NCBI RefSeq assembly: GCF_003369915.1
Contig: NW_022881603.1
Coordinates: forward strand, 6,803,249-6,867,248
DNA length: 64,000 bases
Origin: Drosophila miranda
Taxonomy: Eukaryota; Arthropoda; Insecta; Diptera; Drosophilidae
Reading direction: 5' to 3'
The first letter of the stretch is position 1, and each line of letters begins with the position of its first letter. Positions 46,501 through 57,696 of the stretch are shown here, piece after piece. A model generated the notes under the pieces. That model saw nothing but the letters and a program-made list of their open reading frames with translations. It did not search any database and was not told the origin of the DNA. A program made the translations under genes and the position numbers.

Positions 46501-48699
46501 GGCGACCTCTGGATAGAAGCAGTGTTTCCACCCAACATCTTGAACCGGCTCCACTTCATGCTGCATGTTGAGGCTTTACGACAACGCTTAAATACCTACC
46601 TGGGGCTGCAACATCTGCCTCAAAATGGAGTTGACTATAGGCCAAAGCTCTTGGAGATCGACTGGTCGTTGCGCCGCAATGTGGATTCCCATGGCAATGC
46701 CGTTCCCAATGATTATGAAGAAGGGTCACGCTCTATTCTGGAGCCCCTACCCAGCAAAGAAGTTGAGATTGGGATGAAGACACTGCAGATACGCGACTTA
46801 CAACATTCGTGGCAGCAGTACCTGGAACCCGCAGACCTACCCCGGAACATCATGTCCGCCTATACCGTGGAGTTGAACTATTACAACAATTTTATATCCG
46901 GCCAAGTGGCGTCTCTCGACAAAATGGAGCAGGACGACAGGGAGTTCTGGCTGGAGACGCAGTTCAAGATGCCTAAAGGGAACATCTATGAGACCAGGAG
47001 TCCAGCAATTCCCCCTGCCGCCCGGCCTGCCCTGCTCCCGCCGACCAGCTCAGCTCCCAAACCACAGTCGTTGAATGTGTTGCCGGTTCTGATGAAGAGC
47101 GTCTCCGATGATCACATCACTCCGGCCCACCAGGGTGAGTTCCTGGCGGCCATCACCACAGCGGGATCTGCCGATGTTTATGATATGGAGCGAGCGGAGC
47201 TGTTGGGTGACTCGTTTCTCAAGATGAGTGCCAGTCTTTACCTGGCCAGCAGGTATCCCGACTGGAACGAAGGCACGCTCACGCAGGTCAAGTAGAGGCT
47301 GGTGTCCAACAAGAACCTGATGTATTGCCTCAGGGAGACGGATATTCCCAGTCGTATTAGCTGCAGTCTGTTCGACCCCAGATTAACGTGGCTTCCGCCC
47401 AGCATTAATCTGCCCGAAGATGTCTTGGATGTGTGGACGGAGCAGCCGAGCTTTGCCAAACTGATTGGTCCCCATAATCTCTTCAATCTGGCCCTTAGTG
47501 ACGAGGAGATTCTGGCAGGTCGTTGCAACGAGGATACCTATCGTCGCTTTATGCAAGGTTGCAAGAGCAATCAGCAAGGCTATTATGCCGGCCGAGACTT
47601 CTCCTCCGGCGTGAACTACTTCTTTGGTGAGGTCGCTGTTCAGAACAAGGTGGTGGCTGACACTCTGGAGGCCCTTCTGGGAGTCGTTGTGAGAAACTAT
47701 GGATTGCAACATGGCTTCCGCATGCTGGAATACTTCGGCATTTGCAAGCCGGACGTTGATAAGCCATTGTCGCAGCTGCTCGATCTTCAGTTGAAGAGCA
47801 CCAAGATGCGAGCCAACGCCAGCCCTGACGATATTGATGGCTTCCTGATCAACCACTCCTATTTAGAGCAGAATCTGGGCTACGAATTCCGGGATCGGGG
47901 CTACCTCTTGCAGGCCCTGACGCATCCGTCGTTTCTAACCAATCGCTTGACCGGCTGCTACCAGGAGCTGGAGTTCATTGGCGATGCCATACTCGATTTT
48001 CTCATCTCTGCATACATTTTCGAAAACAATACCAAGCTGCGTCCGGGCGATCTCACGGATCTGCGCTCGGCATTGGTCAATAACATGACACTGGGTTGCA
48101 TCTGCGTGCGCCACAAGCTGCACCTCTTCATTCTGGCAGAGAACGCGTTGCTATCTGAGACCATCAGCAAGTTTGTGAAATTCCAAGGGAGCCAGGGACA
48201 CAGAGTCACGAATCATGTACGTTTTCTGATCGAGGAGAGAGATGTGCAGCCCGTTATTCTGGACTTGGACGATGAAGTGGAGTTGGCCATGGAAAATGAG
48301 TCGGAAGACGGTCCACGCATCGGTGCTTTCAACTTGGCGCAAAACGTAGATGTCCCCAAGGCTTTAGGCGATGTCCTGGATGCCCTTATCGCGGCCGTCT
48401 ACTTGGATTGCCGGGATCTGCAGACAACCTGGCAGATGATCTACCATTTGTTTGAGCCCGAGCTGAAGGAATTCTCCCAGAATATACCCATCAGCCCGAT
48501 TCGTCAGCTCCATGAGCACAAGCTGGCCAATCCCGTCTACGTTCCGCCCCTGGTAGACAAGGACGTTGTGATGATGTACTGCCAGTTCACCTGCATGGAG
48601 AAGATCATTCGGGTCACTGGTTTCGGCTCCAACAAGGACCAAGCCAAATTGGCTGCTGCCAAGAGCGCTCTTCAGAAATTGGCTAAATGTGATGCATAA
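43596..48699 (+). pseudogene. Dcr-2: Dicer-2 copy 2, exons 4-7 only, three nonsense mutations
   Basis: Exons: 43596-43906, 43973-44675, 44755-45547, 45614-48699. The first three exons, with the start codon and P-loop, are missing; a Helitron lies in their place. DECH, helicase C-terminal half, PAZ, RNase IIIa, RNase IIIb ([13 protein letters not shown], intact) and dsRBD are present, ending normally in KCDA. Nonsense codons: TAG 45409 (TCG in copy 1), TAA 45637 (shared with copy 1; AAA in copy 3) and TAG 47293 (TCG in the others). It lacks the 25-bp and 142-bp deletions of copy 1, so it is otherwise better preserved. The last segment, 47302-48699, is open for 465 codons across both RNase III domains. 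Confidence 0.95.
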
Positions 48700-48971
48700 T
48701 CCATAGAACTACATACCATTGACCGTGACCCACAAAGTCTAAGCCTGACACCCATTCTGAATATGTACAATTAATTAAATGGGTGTGATGCTTAGACTTT
48801 TATTGGTCACTGTATTATTTGTAAGCTTTTCATGAACAAAAAAGCATTTTTACCAATTTGTTATACCTTTTTAATTTTTAAAATAAAATCGCTATGTACC
48901 GCGTGGGCTCTTTTTAGCTAGATTTACAATGGGCTAGATGGGCGGGCACTATCGTTAACGACGTCAATGTC
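48700..48971 (+). other. 3' flank of Dcr-2 copy 2 with repeated hairpin (48723-48813)
   Basis: Near-identical to 42288-42552. The inverted repeat is preserved with the same arms and loop. No gene is seen. Confidence 0.7.
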
Positions 48972-49014
48972 ATTTTTATACCCGATACTCAAAATGAGTA
49001 TTGGGGTATATTAG

Positions 49015-49034
49015 GTTAGGTTAGGTTGAGGCGG
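49015..49034 (-). repeat. TTAGG-like 3' tail of the LINE
   Basis: Together with the target-site duplication the plus strand reads TTAGGTTAGGTTAGG and then TTGAGG. It is best explained as the simple-repeat tail of the minus-strand LINE, because it sits exactly at the element's 3' end. Confidence 0.75.
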
Positions 49035-49131
49035 CTGCCGGGCTCGCTCGGAACCCGTCACACTTAGGCCGGTTTCGGCCCGTTGTGATACCGCATAGGA
49101 TCATTTCCTTCCTGCGTTGTGAGACTTCCTG

Positions 49132-52100
49132 TCAGCAATTATCCCAGCCAGATGCTCTCACAAAGTTCGCTATCCTCCTGGGACATAGTTTGGACATCTC
49201 TGAGATGTCGTGTAGAAAGGCTGAGCCCAGGTGCTGTAGCCTTCTTCTGCTGAGAGCTGGGCAGGAGCAGAACAGATGTTCCACTGTCTCCTCCTCTTCC
49301 TCGTCTCTACAGCTGCGACAAAAATCGTTATGTGGGGCCCCCAGCCTGTTAGCGTGGGTGCCTATTAGCCAGTGTCCCGTGAGGGAACGTGTGACCACGC
49401 TGCACCTTTTCCTGCTTAACTTGAGGAGCTCGGAGGTACGCTTCATGTCCATGGTCGGCCATGTTTGCCGAGTTGTGCGACATCGTGGCACTGTTTGCCA
49501 CATATCGTTGTTTAGTCGCTTGTATTGCTCCCTTATAATGAGCTTACAGGTGGCCATTGGCATACAGATATCCTCCTTGTCTTGGAGAAGGGGGATTGTA
49601 GTGCCAGATCTGGCCAGCTCGTCCGCTATACAGTTGCCCTCGATGTCCCGGTGGCCCGGGACCCAAATCAGGCTAATAGCAAATTGCTGAGCCATCTCGT
49701 GCAGAGATTTGCGGCAGTCTGCTACGGTGGCCGAGTTCGAGGAAATCGCGCTCAGCGATTTGATCGCAGCCTGGCTGTCGCTATAAATGTTTAGCTTGGT
49801 TGCCGTGACGGCAGCCGCTTGTAGGCAGTCTAGAGCCTCCCTGATTGCTATGACTTCCGCTTGAAAGACACTGCAATGATCTGGGAGTCTGAAGGAATGC
49901 CTTATGCTTAGCTGTTCAGAGTAGATTCCCCCTCCGACTCTGTCGTCCAGCTTTGATCCATCTGTGAAGATGTTTATGGCCCCATCTGGGCCTGGGAGTC
50001 CCTCGAGCCATTCGTCTCTGTGAGGGATGATTGTGTCGAAGGGAGTGTCTGTGTACTCTCTTGGAACTTGGTAGTCTGTTTTTGAGGGACGGTACTGCTA
50101 TTATTTAATATGGCTGAGTGACCTATGCACTGTGTCACCCATTGATCTGAGTCTCTTAGACGTATTGCTGCTGCTTCTGCCCGTTCCTTTCCTGCGAGGT
50201 CAAGGCTCTGTAGGCATAGGATGGCATTTAGCGCATCATTTGGGGTGGTGCGAAGAGCTCCGCTGATGCATAGGGCGGCAGTCCGCTGGACTTTGCCCAG
50301 TTGCTTGGTGATCGCCCTTTTTGATAGGGCCGGCCACCACACCGTAACTCCGTAGAGTAGTATTGGTCTAACTATAGCTTGATATATCCATTGGACTATG
50401 CTTGGGATCATTCCCCATCTTAGCCCAATAGCTTTTTTGCATGTGTAGAGTGCAGTCATTGCCTTCTTCACTCTGTCTTTGACATTCAGGTTCCAGCTAA
50501 GCTTCTTGTCAATTACCAACCCTAAGTAACTGGCACTGTCGCTAAAGGAGAGCCTGCATCCTTGTAGTATTGGAGGGTTGAGGGGCGGGACCTTGTATTT
50601 ATTTGTGAATAGTACGAGTTCCGTTTTTGAGGGATTTACTCCCAGACCGCGCGATTCTGTCCAATCCGACAGTTGCGCTAGCTTTGTGGACATTAAGTCG
50701 CACAGTGTTTGGGGGTATTTCCCCGAGAAGATAATCGCAACGTCGTCCGCATAGGCCACGACATTGCAGCCCCCCCCCTTCTAGGTCACATAGAATCTTG
50801 TTGACTGCTATGTTCCACAGAAGAGGAGACAGGACACCACCTTGCGGGGTGCCTCTGTTGACATACCTTGACTGGGCGGACGATCCCATCGATTATGTCA
50901 CCGTCCTGCATGTGAGCAATTGATCAATGAGCATCACCAAGTGACGGTCCACCCCCAGGTCAGTCAGGGCTTCTGTAATGGCGCCCGGTACAACGTTGTT
51001 GAAAGCTCCCTCAATATCGAGAAAGGCTATGAGTGAGTACTCTTTGTGATGCAGAGATTTCTCTACCGCTGAGATCACTTCATGAAGAGCCGTTTCCGTG
51101 GATTTTCCTTTCCGGTAGGCATGCTGTGCGCCTGACAGCAACTGAGGGTGTATAGTTGTCCTCAGTTGCAGCCCGACGAGTCTCTCAAAGGTTTTGAGAA
51201 GGAAGGACGATAGGCTGATTGGTCTAAAGTCTTTTGCAGCTGAGTGCGAGGCTTTCCCAGCTTTGGGAATGAAGACTATCTTTGCCTTAAGCCATGTTCG
51301 CGGGATTGTACCCACAGCCAGTATCTTCCTGAAGATACCTTGTAGCCAGTTGATGGCCGTATCCCCGGCCTTCTGAGGTTGGGCCGGGATTACCTGGTCT
51401 GGGCCTGGCGATTTGAACGGGTTGAAGCTGTTTATTGCCCAGCTTATGTTACCTTTTGTGAGGATGTGATCCATCGAGGTTACCGGTCCCTCTCCTGGAA
51501 GATGTGCCGTCTCGATGGTTGTGCACCCTGGAAAATGTGTGTCTAGTAGAATCTGCAGGGACTCCTCACTGGAGTTAGTCCACGTGCCGTCATTCCTTTT
51601 AAGATACCCTACCGAGGGGTTAGTTTTTGAGAGAATCTTGCGAAGCCTTGCGGCCTCTGACGTTTCCTCAATTTCCGAGCAAAATTTTTGCCAAGAGGCC
51701 CTATTTGCTTTCCTTGTTTCCTTTTTATATAGTGACAGACTGATTTTGTAGTCTGCCCAGTGGCTCTCCTCGTTCGCGCTTTTGGCCCTGTTGAAGAGGG
51801 TCCTGCAGCTTTTACGTAGGATGTCTATTTGTTTTGACCACCAGGGGCGTTTCTTTTTCCCCCTAGGTTTGCTAGAGGGGCACGCTGCCGCGAAGGCTTT
51901 GTTGCATGCCTCTGTGAACCTGTTCACTAGGCGATCTAGGTCGTCTTTTGTGTCAGGGCATGATGGTGCTTTGGAGGGGAGTAAGTCCTCCAGGGCTGAG
52001 CTATATTTTTCCCAGTTGGCTTTCCTGGGATTAATATAGTCCTTAGGTTTCGGACACTCGAGGGATAGTGTGGTCTCGATGTATCTGTGGTCAGAGAAAG

Positions 52101-52764
52101 AGTGGTCATCAAGGACTTGCCAACTCTTGACTATGTCTAACAGGTTGGAAGACACTAGGGTGATGTCAATAACCTCCTGTCGATTTTTAATTATAAAAGT
52201 GGGGTCGTTGCCCCGATTACAAATAAATAGATTTGAGTTGAGGATGAAGCTGAAAAGTGACTCACCCCTTACATTTGTGTTCGAGCTCCCCCATTGAGTG
52301 TGGTGAGCGTTGGCATCGCAACCTATTAATAGGTCTATGTCCGACCTCTCGCTGTCGCTGGCTAGTTTGCGAACCAGGTCGTTGGGAGGATCGTTTCCCT
52401 CATGGGCCATGTAGGACGACATCAGCCTTAGATGTGTCCCTTTCAGCTCTAGGCTTGCCGCCGTGTTGTCGCTATCGCTATAGTTATGGAGCAGAAAGAT
52501 ATTAAGGTGCTTTCTGGCGAGAATGCAGGTGCGGGATTTACCTTCATGTTGAGCTACAATTATCTTGTACTCCTTCGACCCTAGTCCACAAACCTTGTCT
52601 CCCACTATCCAAGGTTCCTGGATCAGGGCTACGTCTGCTCCGCTCTCTTCGAGGCGGAGTATAAGAGCAGCGGATGCCGCCTTACAGTGGTGGAGATTGA
52701 TCTGAAGGAGCCTCAAGGACATCCTTAGTGTTCTCCACCACTGTAATGTCGGCATCCGGATCAT
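49132..52764 (-). pseudogene. LINE ORF2: endonuclease, reverse transcriptase, RNase H (broken)
   Basis: From the ATG at 52764: endonuclease (LRLLQINLHHCKAA, VALIQEPWI, IGCDANAHHTQWG, SDHRYI), then RT (DFRPISLSSFLLKTFE, AFLDIEGAFNNV, GTPQGGVLSPLLWN, AYADDVAI). RNase H follows (TDGSKLDD near 49960, WVPGHRDIEGNCIADELA near 49640), then a Cys/His cluster (FCRSC...HLFCSCPAL). Damage: in-frame TAA at 50893-50895 inside RT, a frameshift at a run of C near 50770 just before YADD, and a frame change near 50100. Frame changes at homopolymers could also be sequencing errors. ORF2 start overlaps the end of ORF1. Confidence 0.88.
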
Positions 52765-54201
52765 CCTCGACTTCCTCGTGGCAACACATCGCCTCGAAGT
52801 CGCATCTCAGCGTGCCATCGGTGGAGTAGCCCTCTGGGTCTATCTCTGTGTGATCGTCGGGTGCTTCGATCTCCGAGGCAGCGTCCTGCTCAACTGGCTT
52901 GTCGACAGGACGTGCCTCGGCCGCCGCATCCGACTTGTAGACCTTTACGGTCACAGAGCTGAACCCAAAATTGAGCTCGCCTTTGGCAGCCTCAATCGGG
53001 GCCAGCGACTCTTTGTTGAGGACGACCACCGCCTGGTTTGTGGGGCCCTGTGTCGTCTCAACTTTGACCACCTTCCAATCTGCTGTTGGGAGGTGGGGGT
53101 TGCATCTTTGCAACATTTTTAGGATGCGCTCCGGCTCCTTCATGGAGGCGGGCACCCAGACTCTCGCCCTTGGTCTACTGGGCACTTCGCTCCAGTCTAC
53201 AGCGACGAGCTTCGCCCCTGGGTAGACTTCCCCGACTTGCGCTACCGCTGCTTTGTACAGCTGTACGGAGCGCTCGTCTTCACAGGCTACGATTTTTATG
53301 CAGCCCTGGTACCAGCCCATGTCTTTGCAGACGGGGGGGGTCCAGGCTGCTTTTCCAGTAGCTCGAAGCAGCGGTCGGCCAGTGCCGCTTCCACCCACTT
53401 CCACTGGTTTCTAGGTATCCGGGAGTCCGCGCTGCCTTTGTCCAGGACGCCAATCAGCGTCCTTTCTCTGGCAATCTGCGCGAATGATGTGTTAGGCAGC
53501 ACTCTGGAGCGCTTCGGTGTCGGCCCCGGAGTCTCTTGTGAGCGCTGCCTTTTTGGCTGAGGGGCTTCCTTCTTCGGTGCTTCCTTGCCAAAGTTCGGCA
53601 GCACCTTCGAGGCCCACTCAACCTTCTTTATCCATTTGTCCGTCGGGCTGGACATCTGGCTTGCGTTCTGCCGACGGAGTATATTGCCAGCACTCCTTCT
53701 ATCGGCATATGTAAAAGATTTGGCTTGGACACTAGTAGATGGTGACTCATCTCCCGCCACATTACCAGCAGGCAGAGCAGCCGCAGGATTGCATAGCCAC
53801 TCTGCCAAGGTATCGATTTTGGGAGCCAATTCACCACCCACCCCGACACCGGGATGGGACCCCTTTGGGCTCTCCATAGCATCTTCCGCCGCGCAGGTTT
53901 TCCCTGCTGATTTGCGGGTCGGGCCAGGCCTTTGGGCCGCTGCCTTCCCCTGTTTGGGATTGCTCCCTGTTGGCATTTGGGGAGTGCCAGACTCATTTTT
54001 TTTGTTTTTAAATTCTTCCATTCTTTTCCCACGAGCTGCAGAGAAGGGGTACGGTCCGTCCGGGCAGAGATCCACGTTGCCCGGATAAGGCATACTTAGA
54101 ACAGGGGGCTGCCAAGTCCCTGAGCTCTCCGTTAACGACTGGGCTAGTTTTATATACCGGGCCCCAAGCCAGGCTGACTCTCGGCACGGGTCGAATAACA
54201 C
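52682..54201 (-). pseudogene. LINE ORF1 (DUF4780-type), one frameshift
   Basis: The first part (54201-53296) is Pro/Lys/Ser-rich with a basic stretch (PKRQRSQETPGPTPKRSR). It continues after a frameshift at a run of eight G (about 53332-53339) into 53404-52682, where the segment WYQGCIKIVACEDERSV...VYPGAKLVAVDWSEVPS matches the domain known as DUF4780, found in ORF1 of Drosophila LINEs. The tail is acidic. A downstream ATG at 54021 is an alternative start. ORF1 is expected to bind element RNA. Confidence 0.8.
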
Positions 54202-54518
54202 TCTTAGTCCGGCCCGGTGTGAGCTGAATGTGGGGGGTTGGGATGTGGGTAGGTAGTGTGTAGGGATAGGGGAGTGTGTGAGCTACTTATACAAGGCGGC
54301 ACCACAAGCGCATCGTCAGTGTTGCTACTTCGCGAACACCCGCTGGCTGTCCGGGGCTTCTTATTTTCGGTACTCTCCCTAGGGATGTCCGATTATTCGC
54401 AGCTGCCCTACCTATATGACCTGTATATAGGTAGGTCGTTCGCTATCCGCAACCTGCGACCCGTCCGGTGGCCTCAGCTAGGCCCCCTTTGAGCCACCTC
54501 ACGAGCTCATCAGACCAG
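54202..54518 (-). other. LINE 5' leader
   Basis: Non-coding sequence between the upstream target-site duplication and ORF1. LINE promoters are usually internal here, but no specific element was identified. Confidence 0.6.
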
Positions 54519-55611
54519 ATTGGGGTATATTAGATTTGTGGTAAAAGTGGATGTGTGTAACGTCCAGAAGGAATCGTTTCCGACCCCATAAAGTATATAT
54601 ATTCTTGATCAGCATCAATAGCCGAGTCGATTGAGCCCTGTCTGTCTGTCCGTCTGTCCGTCCGTCCGTCCGTCCGTCCGTCCGTCCCCTTCAGCGCCTA
54701 GTGCTCAAAGACTATAAGAGCTAGAGCAACGATGTTTTGGATCCAGACTTCTGTGATATGTCACTAATATAAAAATATTTCAAAACTTCGCCCCGCCCAC
54801 TTCCGCTCCCACAAAGGACGAAAATCTGTGGCATCCACATTTTTAAAGATACGATAAAACCAAAAACGCAGAATCGTAGAGGATGACTATATGTTTTAGA
54901 ATGTAAGATCTCAACCAGATCGTATAACTATTATAGCCAGAATCAAGAAAACAATTTCATTCTTTCTCGCGCTGTCTCTCTCTAACACACAGGTTTCATG
55001 GTCGGTTTTGCCAATTGCAAAATATGAGTTCAAGGATCTCAGAACCGATAATAGCCAGAGCAACCAAATTTGGTATCCACACTCCTGTGATATCGGACCT
55101 TGACCGTTTCGTGTCCAAATTTCGCCACACCCACTTCCGCCCCCGCAAAGGACGAAAATCTGGGGCATCCACAAATCTCAGAGACTATTAAGGCTAGAGT
55201 AACCAAATTTGGTATCCGCACTTCTGTTAGATCTATCTATAAAACGTATATCTCAGAATTTCGCCCCACCCCCTTCCGCCCCCACAAAGAACGAAAATCT
55301 TTTGCATCCACAATATTGCAGATTCGAGAAAACTAAAAACGCAGAATCATAGATAACGACCATATCTATCAGATTGCTGAATCTGGACCAAATCAGATAA
55401 TTTTTATAGCCAAAAGGAACAAATCAATTTGCAGTGGCTACGCAGCGCCCAACGTCACGCTCAGACTGATTTTCTGTCTCTCTCGCACGCACTCTTTGTC
55501 GTGTCGTTTAATATTAGCAGCGTCTGCCGGAGGAGAGCCATACTGACTTAGTATCGGGTATAACTGTAGAGTTGCGGTGTCCGCAGCAACTCACAACGTT
55601 CCCCCTCGTTT

Positions 55612-56438
55612 ATATTTACAATAAAGTGCAGAGTGCACTCTACATTCATTTGATCCGAGTGTCCATGCAACAGCGGTGGCTTCTGTTCAGGCCTCTGCAG
55701 ATACATATATTAAGTGCCTTAGAAACTACAATTTAGAGTAAAGTAACATTGGAGGAAACAACAAATGTTTAAATGTTCCAAAGATCTGTAAGATTCTGTA
55801 TGAAACTGGAATAAACTCAATTTAAATAAAAATTGTTCTTCTCAGACCATAAATCCTCCGTCGCATCGATATTCATTTATATTTTATGCCTCGACTTTGG
55901 CTAATTTGTCAAGCCTTTATTTACTCCAATTGAGTTTCTCCACTCCCACAGCGGTCCCTCGGCAATAAAAGTGAAAGTGACAAATGGTGGGGCAGACCAG
56001 ACCAGGCCCATAGAAGCACTTCAAGACCAGAGTCAGAGCTCAATTAGATTTCATTAAATTGTTGCAACAGCGAACGAAATGCGAGCACAAATGAAAATGA
56101 AAATGAAAATGAGAATTAATTGCACTAATCACTTGTGCGCGAATAAACAAATGTTTAGAGCAGCGAACTGCAGTGAACTATAACGAAGTAATTATTGTAC
56201 CCGGGAGAGGAGAGGGCGAAAAATCGAAAGCTAACCAACTGTCGAATGGTGGCGGGGGGGCGGGCGTCGGAAGAGTAAATAACAAAGACGAATGGGGTTC
56301 GGCGTTTGGCGCTCGGCTTCGTATTGAGATTTATCTGGTTTAACAATGCTCTTAAAGCCTCTAGAAACAAACATAATACGCGTAAATTATTAAAAATAAT
56401 GGGCATTCGTGTGTGTTGAGCTGATGGAGGGATTCATT
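55612..56438 (-). other. 3' flank of fibrinogen-related copy 3
   Basis: Nearly identical to 30720-31529; it begins at the same base after the Helitron end. No gene is recognised. Confidence 0.7.
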
Positions 56439-57696
56439 TTAATAAATTTTTAGGGGTACTGTACGCTTGGTCCTCGGTAAATCGTTCAGCTCCATTTGGC
56501 TCTTTGGACGGACTAGCATCTGTACGGATCTCAGAGATCTGAAGCTATACCATTGCTCCCAGAAAATGCCCTGGACATTGTCCATCTCGCCCTTGAAGTA
56601 CTTGCCATTCAAATTGCTATGGGAAGAGGATATTAACTGAATAATTCGTATGTTTTTGTGTGATACTCAGTGGACGGATGAATTACCTTCGCGAACAGAA
56701 GTCGTACCACCAGGCTCCGTGGTGATACTCGGCGCAATTCATATGCGTAAATTCATCGTTATCCCTATCGAAGGTTGAGAATTTCATCTTGTCATGGGTG
56801 CGTAACGCGTCGCTAGAATTTCCTTGATAATACCCGAGCTTATGTAGAGCTCATGAGGCTGGGAGCTGGTCAGGCGGTGCAGTTTTTTGAGGCCAATAAA
56901 GAACTCCCCGTTGAGCTTGCCAAACCCTTTCCTGTACTGATCCCAGTTGCGATAGAAGTTCACAGAGCCATCTAGTCGACGGTGAATAGCCATCCATCCA
57001 GGACCGGCGGCCGTGAGACCCTCACAGGACACCAGAAAGGGCAGGAACCCTGGCAAATGGATCAAATGAATCCCAGACGACATGCCGTAGGGCATACAAG
57101 AGGTGGTGGCTGCCTCCCAGTCTGCCAACAGGTCGTCCTTCTTCTCCCTGAATTTACCTTCAAAATATACGACTTTGGCTCTCAGATGATCGATCAATGC
57201 CGCACTGGAGGTGTTCTGTTTTCTTAAATCAGTCAACACGTGCTGTTTCCTCTTCAATCTGGTCTCGTAGACCTTGACCTTCTGCTCGAGTTCCTTGATT
57301 TGATCCGCCTTTTCCTTCAGTTTGGCTGTATATTCTGTGAGATTCTCAAATCTCTTCAGTAGATCGTCGTCAGTGTGTTCCTTGGTTTGAAGCTTGTTTA
57401 TTTCATTTCCTCTGTCTTTGATAGTGGCTGCACTCTCTGCTATTTTACCCATATAAACGTCCAATAAATCATCCAGATCTCCTTTGCTAATGCGAATGGT
57501 TTTTTGCTGATCAATGTGGACTTCTGCCAACGTGCACGGCTGTGACATTGGCAGTGGACATGCTACTTGACGGTACTACTTCAGTTTTGTTCTTCAAGTC
57601 TATAATGGCAGCCTTGGTTGGCTTAAGCTTGGGGGTGGCCTCAAAGGACCAAGGTACAGCCAAAAGAATCAGCAGTAAAACGAAATAGTTTTCCAT
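56439..57696 (-). pseudogene. Fibrinogen-related secreted protein, copy 3, frameshifted
   Basis: The ATG is at 57696 and the TAA at 56439-56441, with an intron at 56617-56686. The coiled coil is uninterrupted, confirming that the MAPR-like segment in copy 2 is foreign. Signal peptide, coiled coil, fibrinogen core (GPGWMAIHRRLDGSVNF, HELYISSG, then DKMKFSTFDRDNDE) and NLNGKYF are all recognisable. A 5-bp loss near 57530 shifts the frame between the N-terminal stretch and EVHIDQQ. A second 1-bp shift near 56835 separates HELYISSG from the rest of the domain. It is therefore not expected to make the full protein. It lies head-to-head with Dcr-2 copy 3. Confidence 0.87.

Larger units (their letters stand above)
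42553..48971 (+). repeat. Tandem Helitron + Dcr-2 unit, second copy
   Basis: Repeats 36222-42552. Offsets between the two copies are about 6.24 kb early in the unit, 6.25 kb later and 6.42 kb at the end, because copy 1 has lost segments. Confidence 0.88.
49015..54518 (-). mobile_element. LOA-clade LINE (TRIM-like), essentially full length
   Basis: The insertion is flanked by the 15-bp target-site duplication ATTGGGGTATATTAG at 49000-49014 and 54519-54533. On the minus strand the order is a 5' leader (54518-54202), ORF1, ORF2 with endonuclease, RT and RNase H, and a 3' tail of (CCTAA) units instead of poly(A). Domain order and RNase H place it in the LOA/I-like group. A LOA-clade element, TRIM, has been described from the D. 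miranda neo-Y, and this may be it, but I cannot compare sequences. Confidence 0.88.
48972..55611 (+). mobile_element. Helitron-like element split by a LINE (48972-49014 and 54519-55611)
   Basis: The left end at 48972 breaks off after TTGGGGTATATTAG, and the element resumes at 54519 with the same bases, running to the right-end hairpin and CCCCCTCGTT at 55611. Its body resembles the Helitron at 29685 more than the intron-3 type, and it leads into the 3' flank of fibrinogen copy 3 exactly as the 29685 element leads into copy 2. A CT-rich stretch lies at 54961-54984. Confidence 0.9.

Noticed and set aside
49010..49030. TTAGG repeats as a telomere remnant
   Set aside because: Only about three units, placed exactly at the 3' end of a LINE with target-site duplication, so a LINE tail is the better explanation.
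53585..54088. 167-codon plus-strand frame opposite LINE ORF1
   Set aside because: It lies antisense to the Pro/Ser-rich ORF1 and has no recognisable features.
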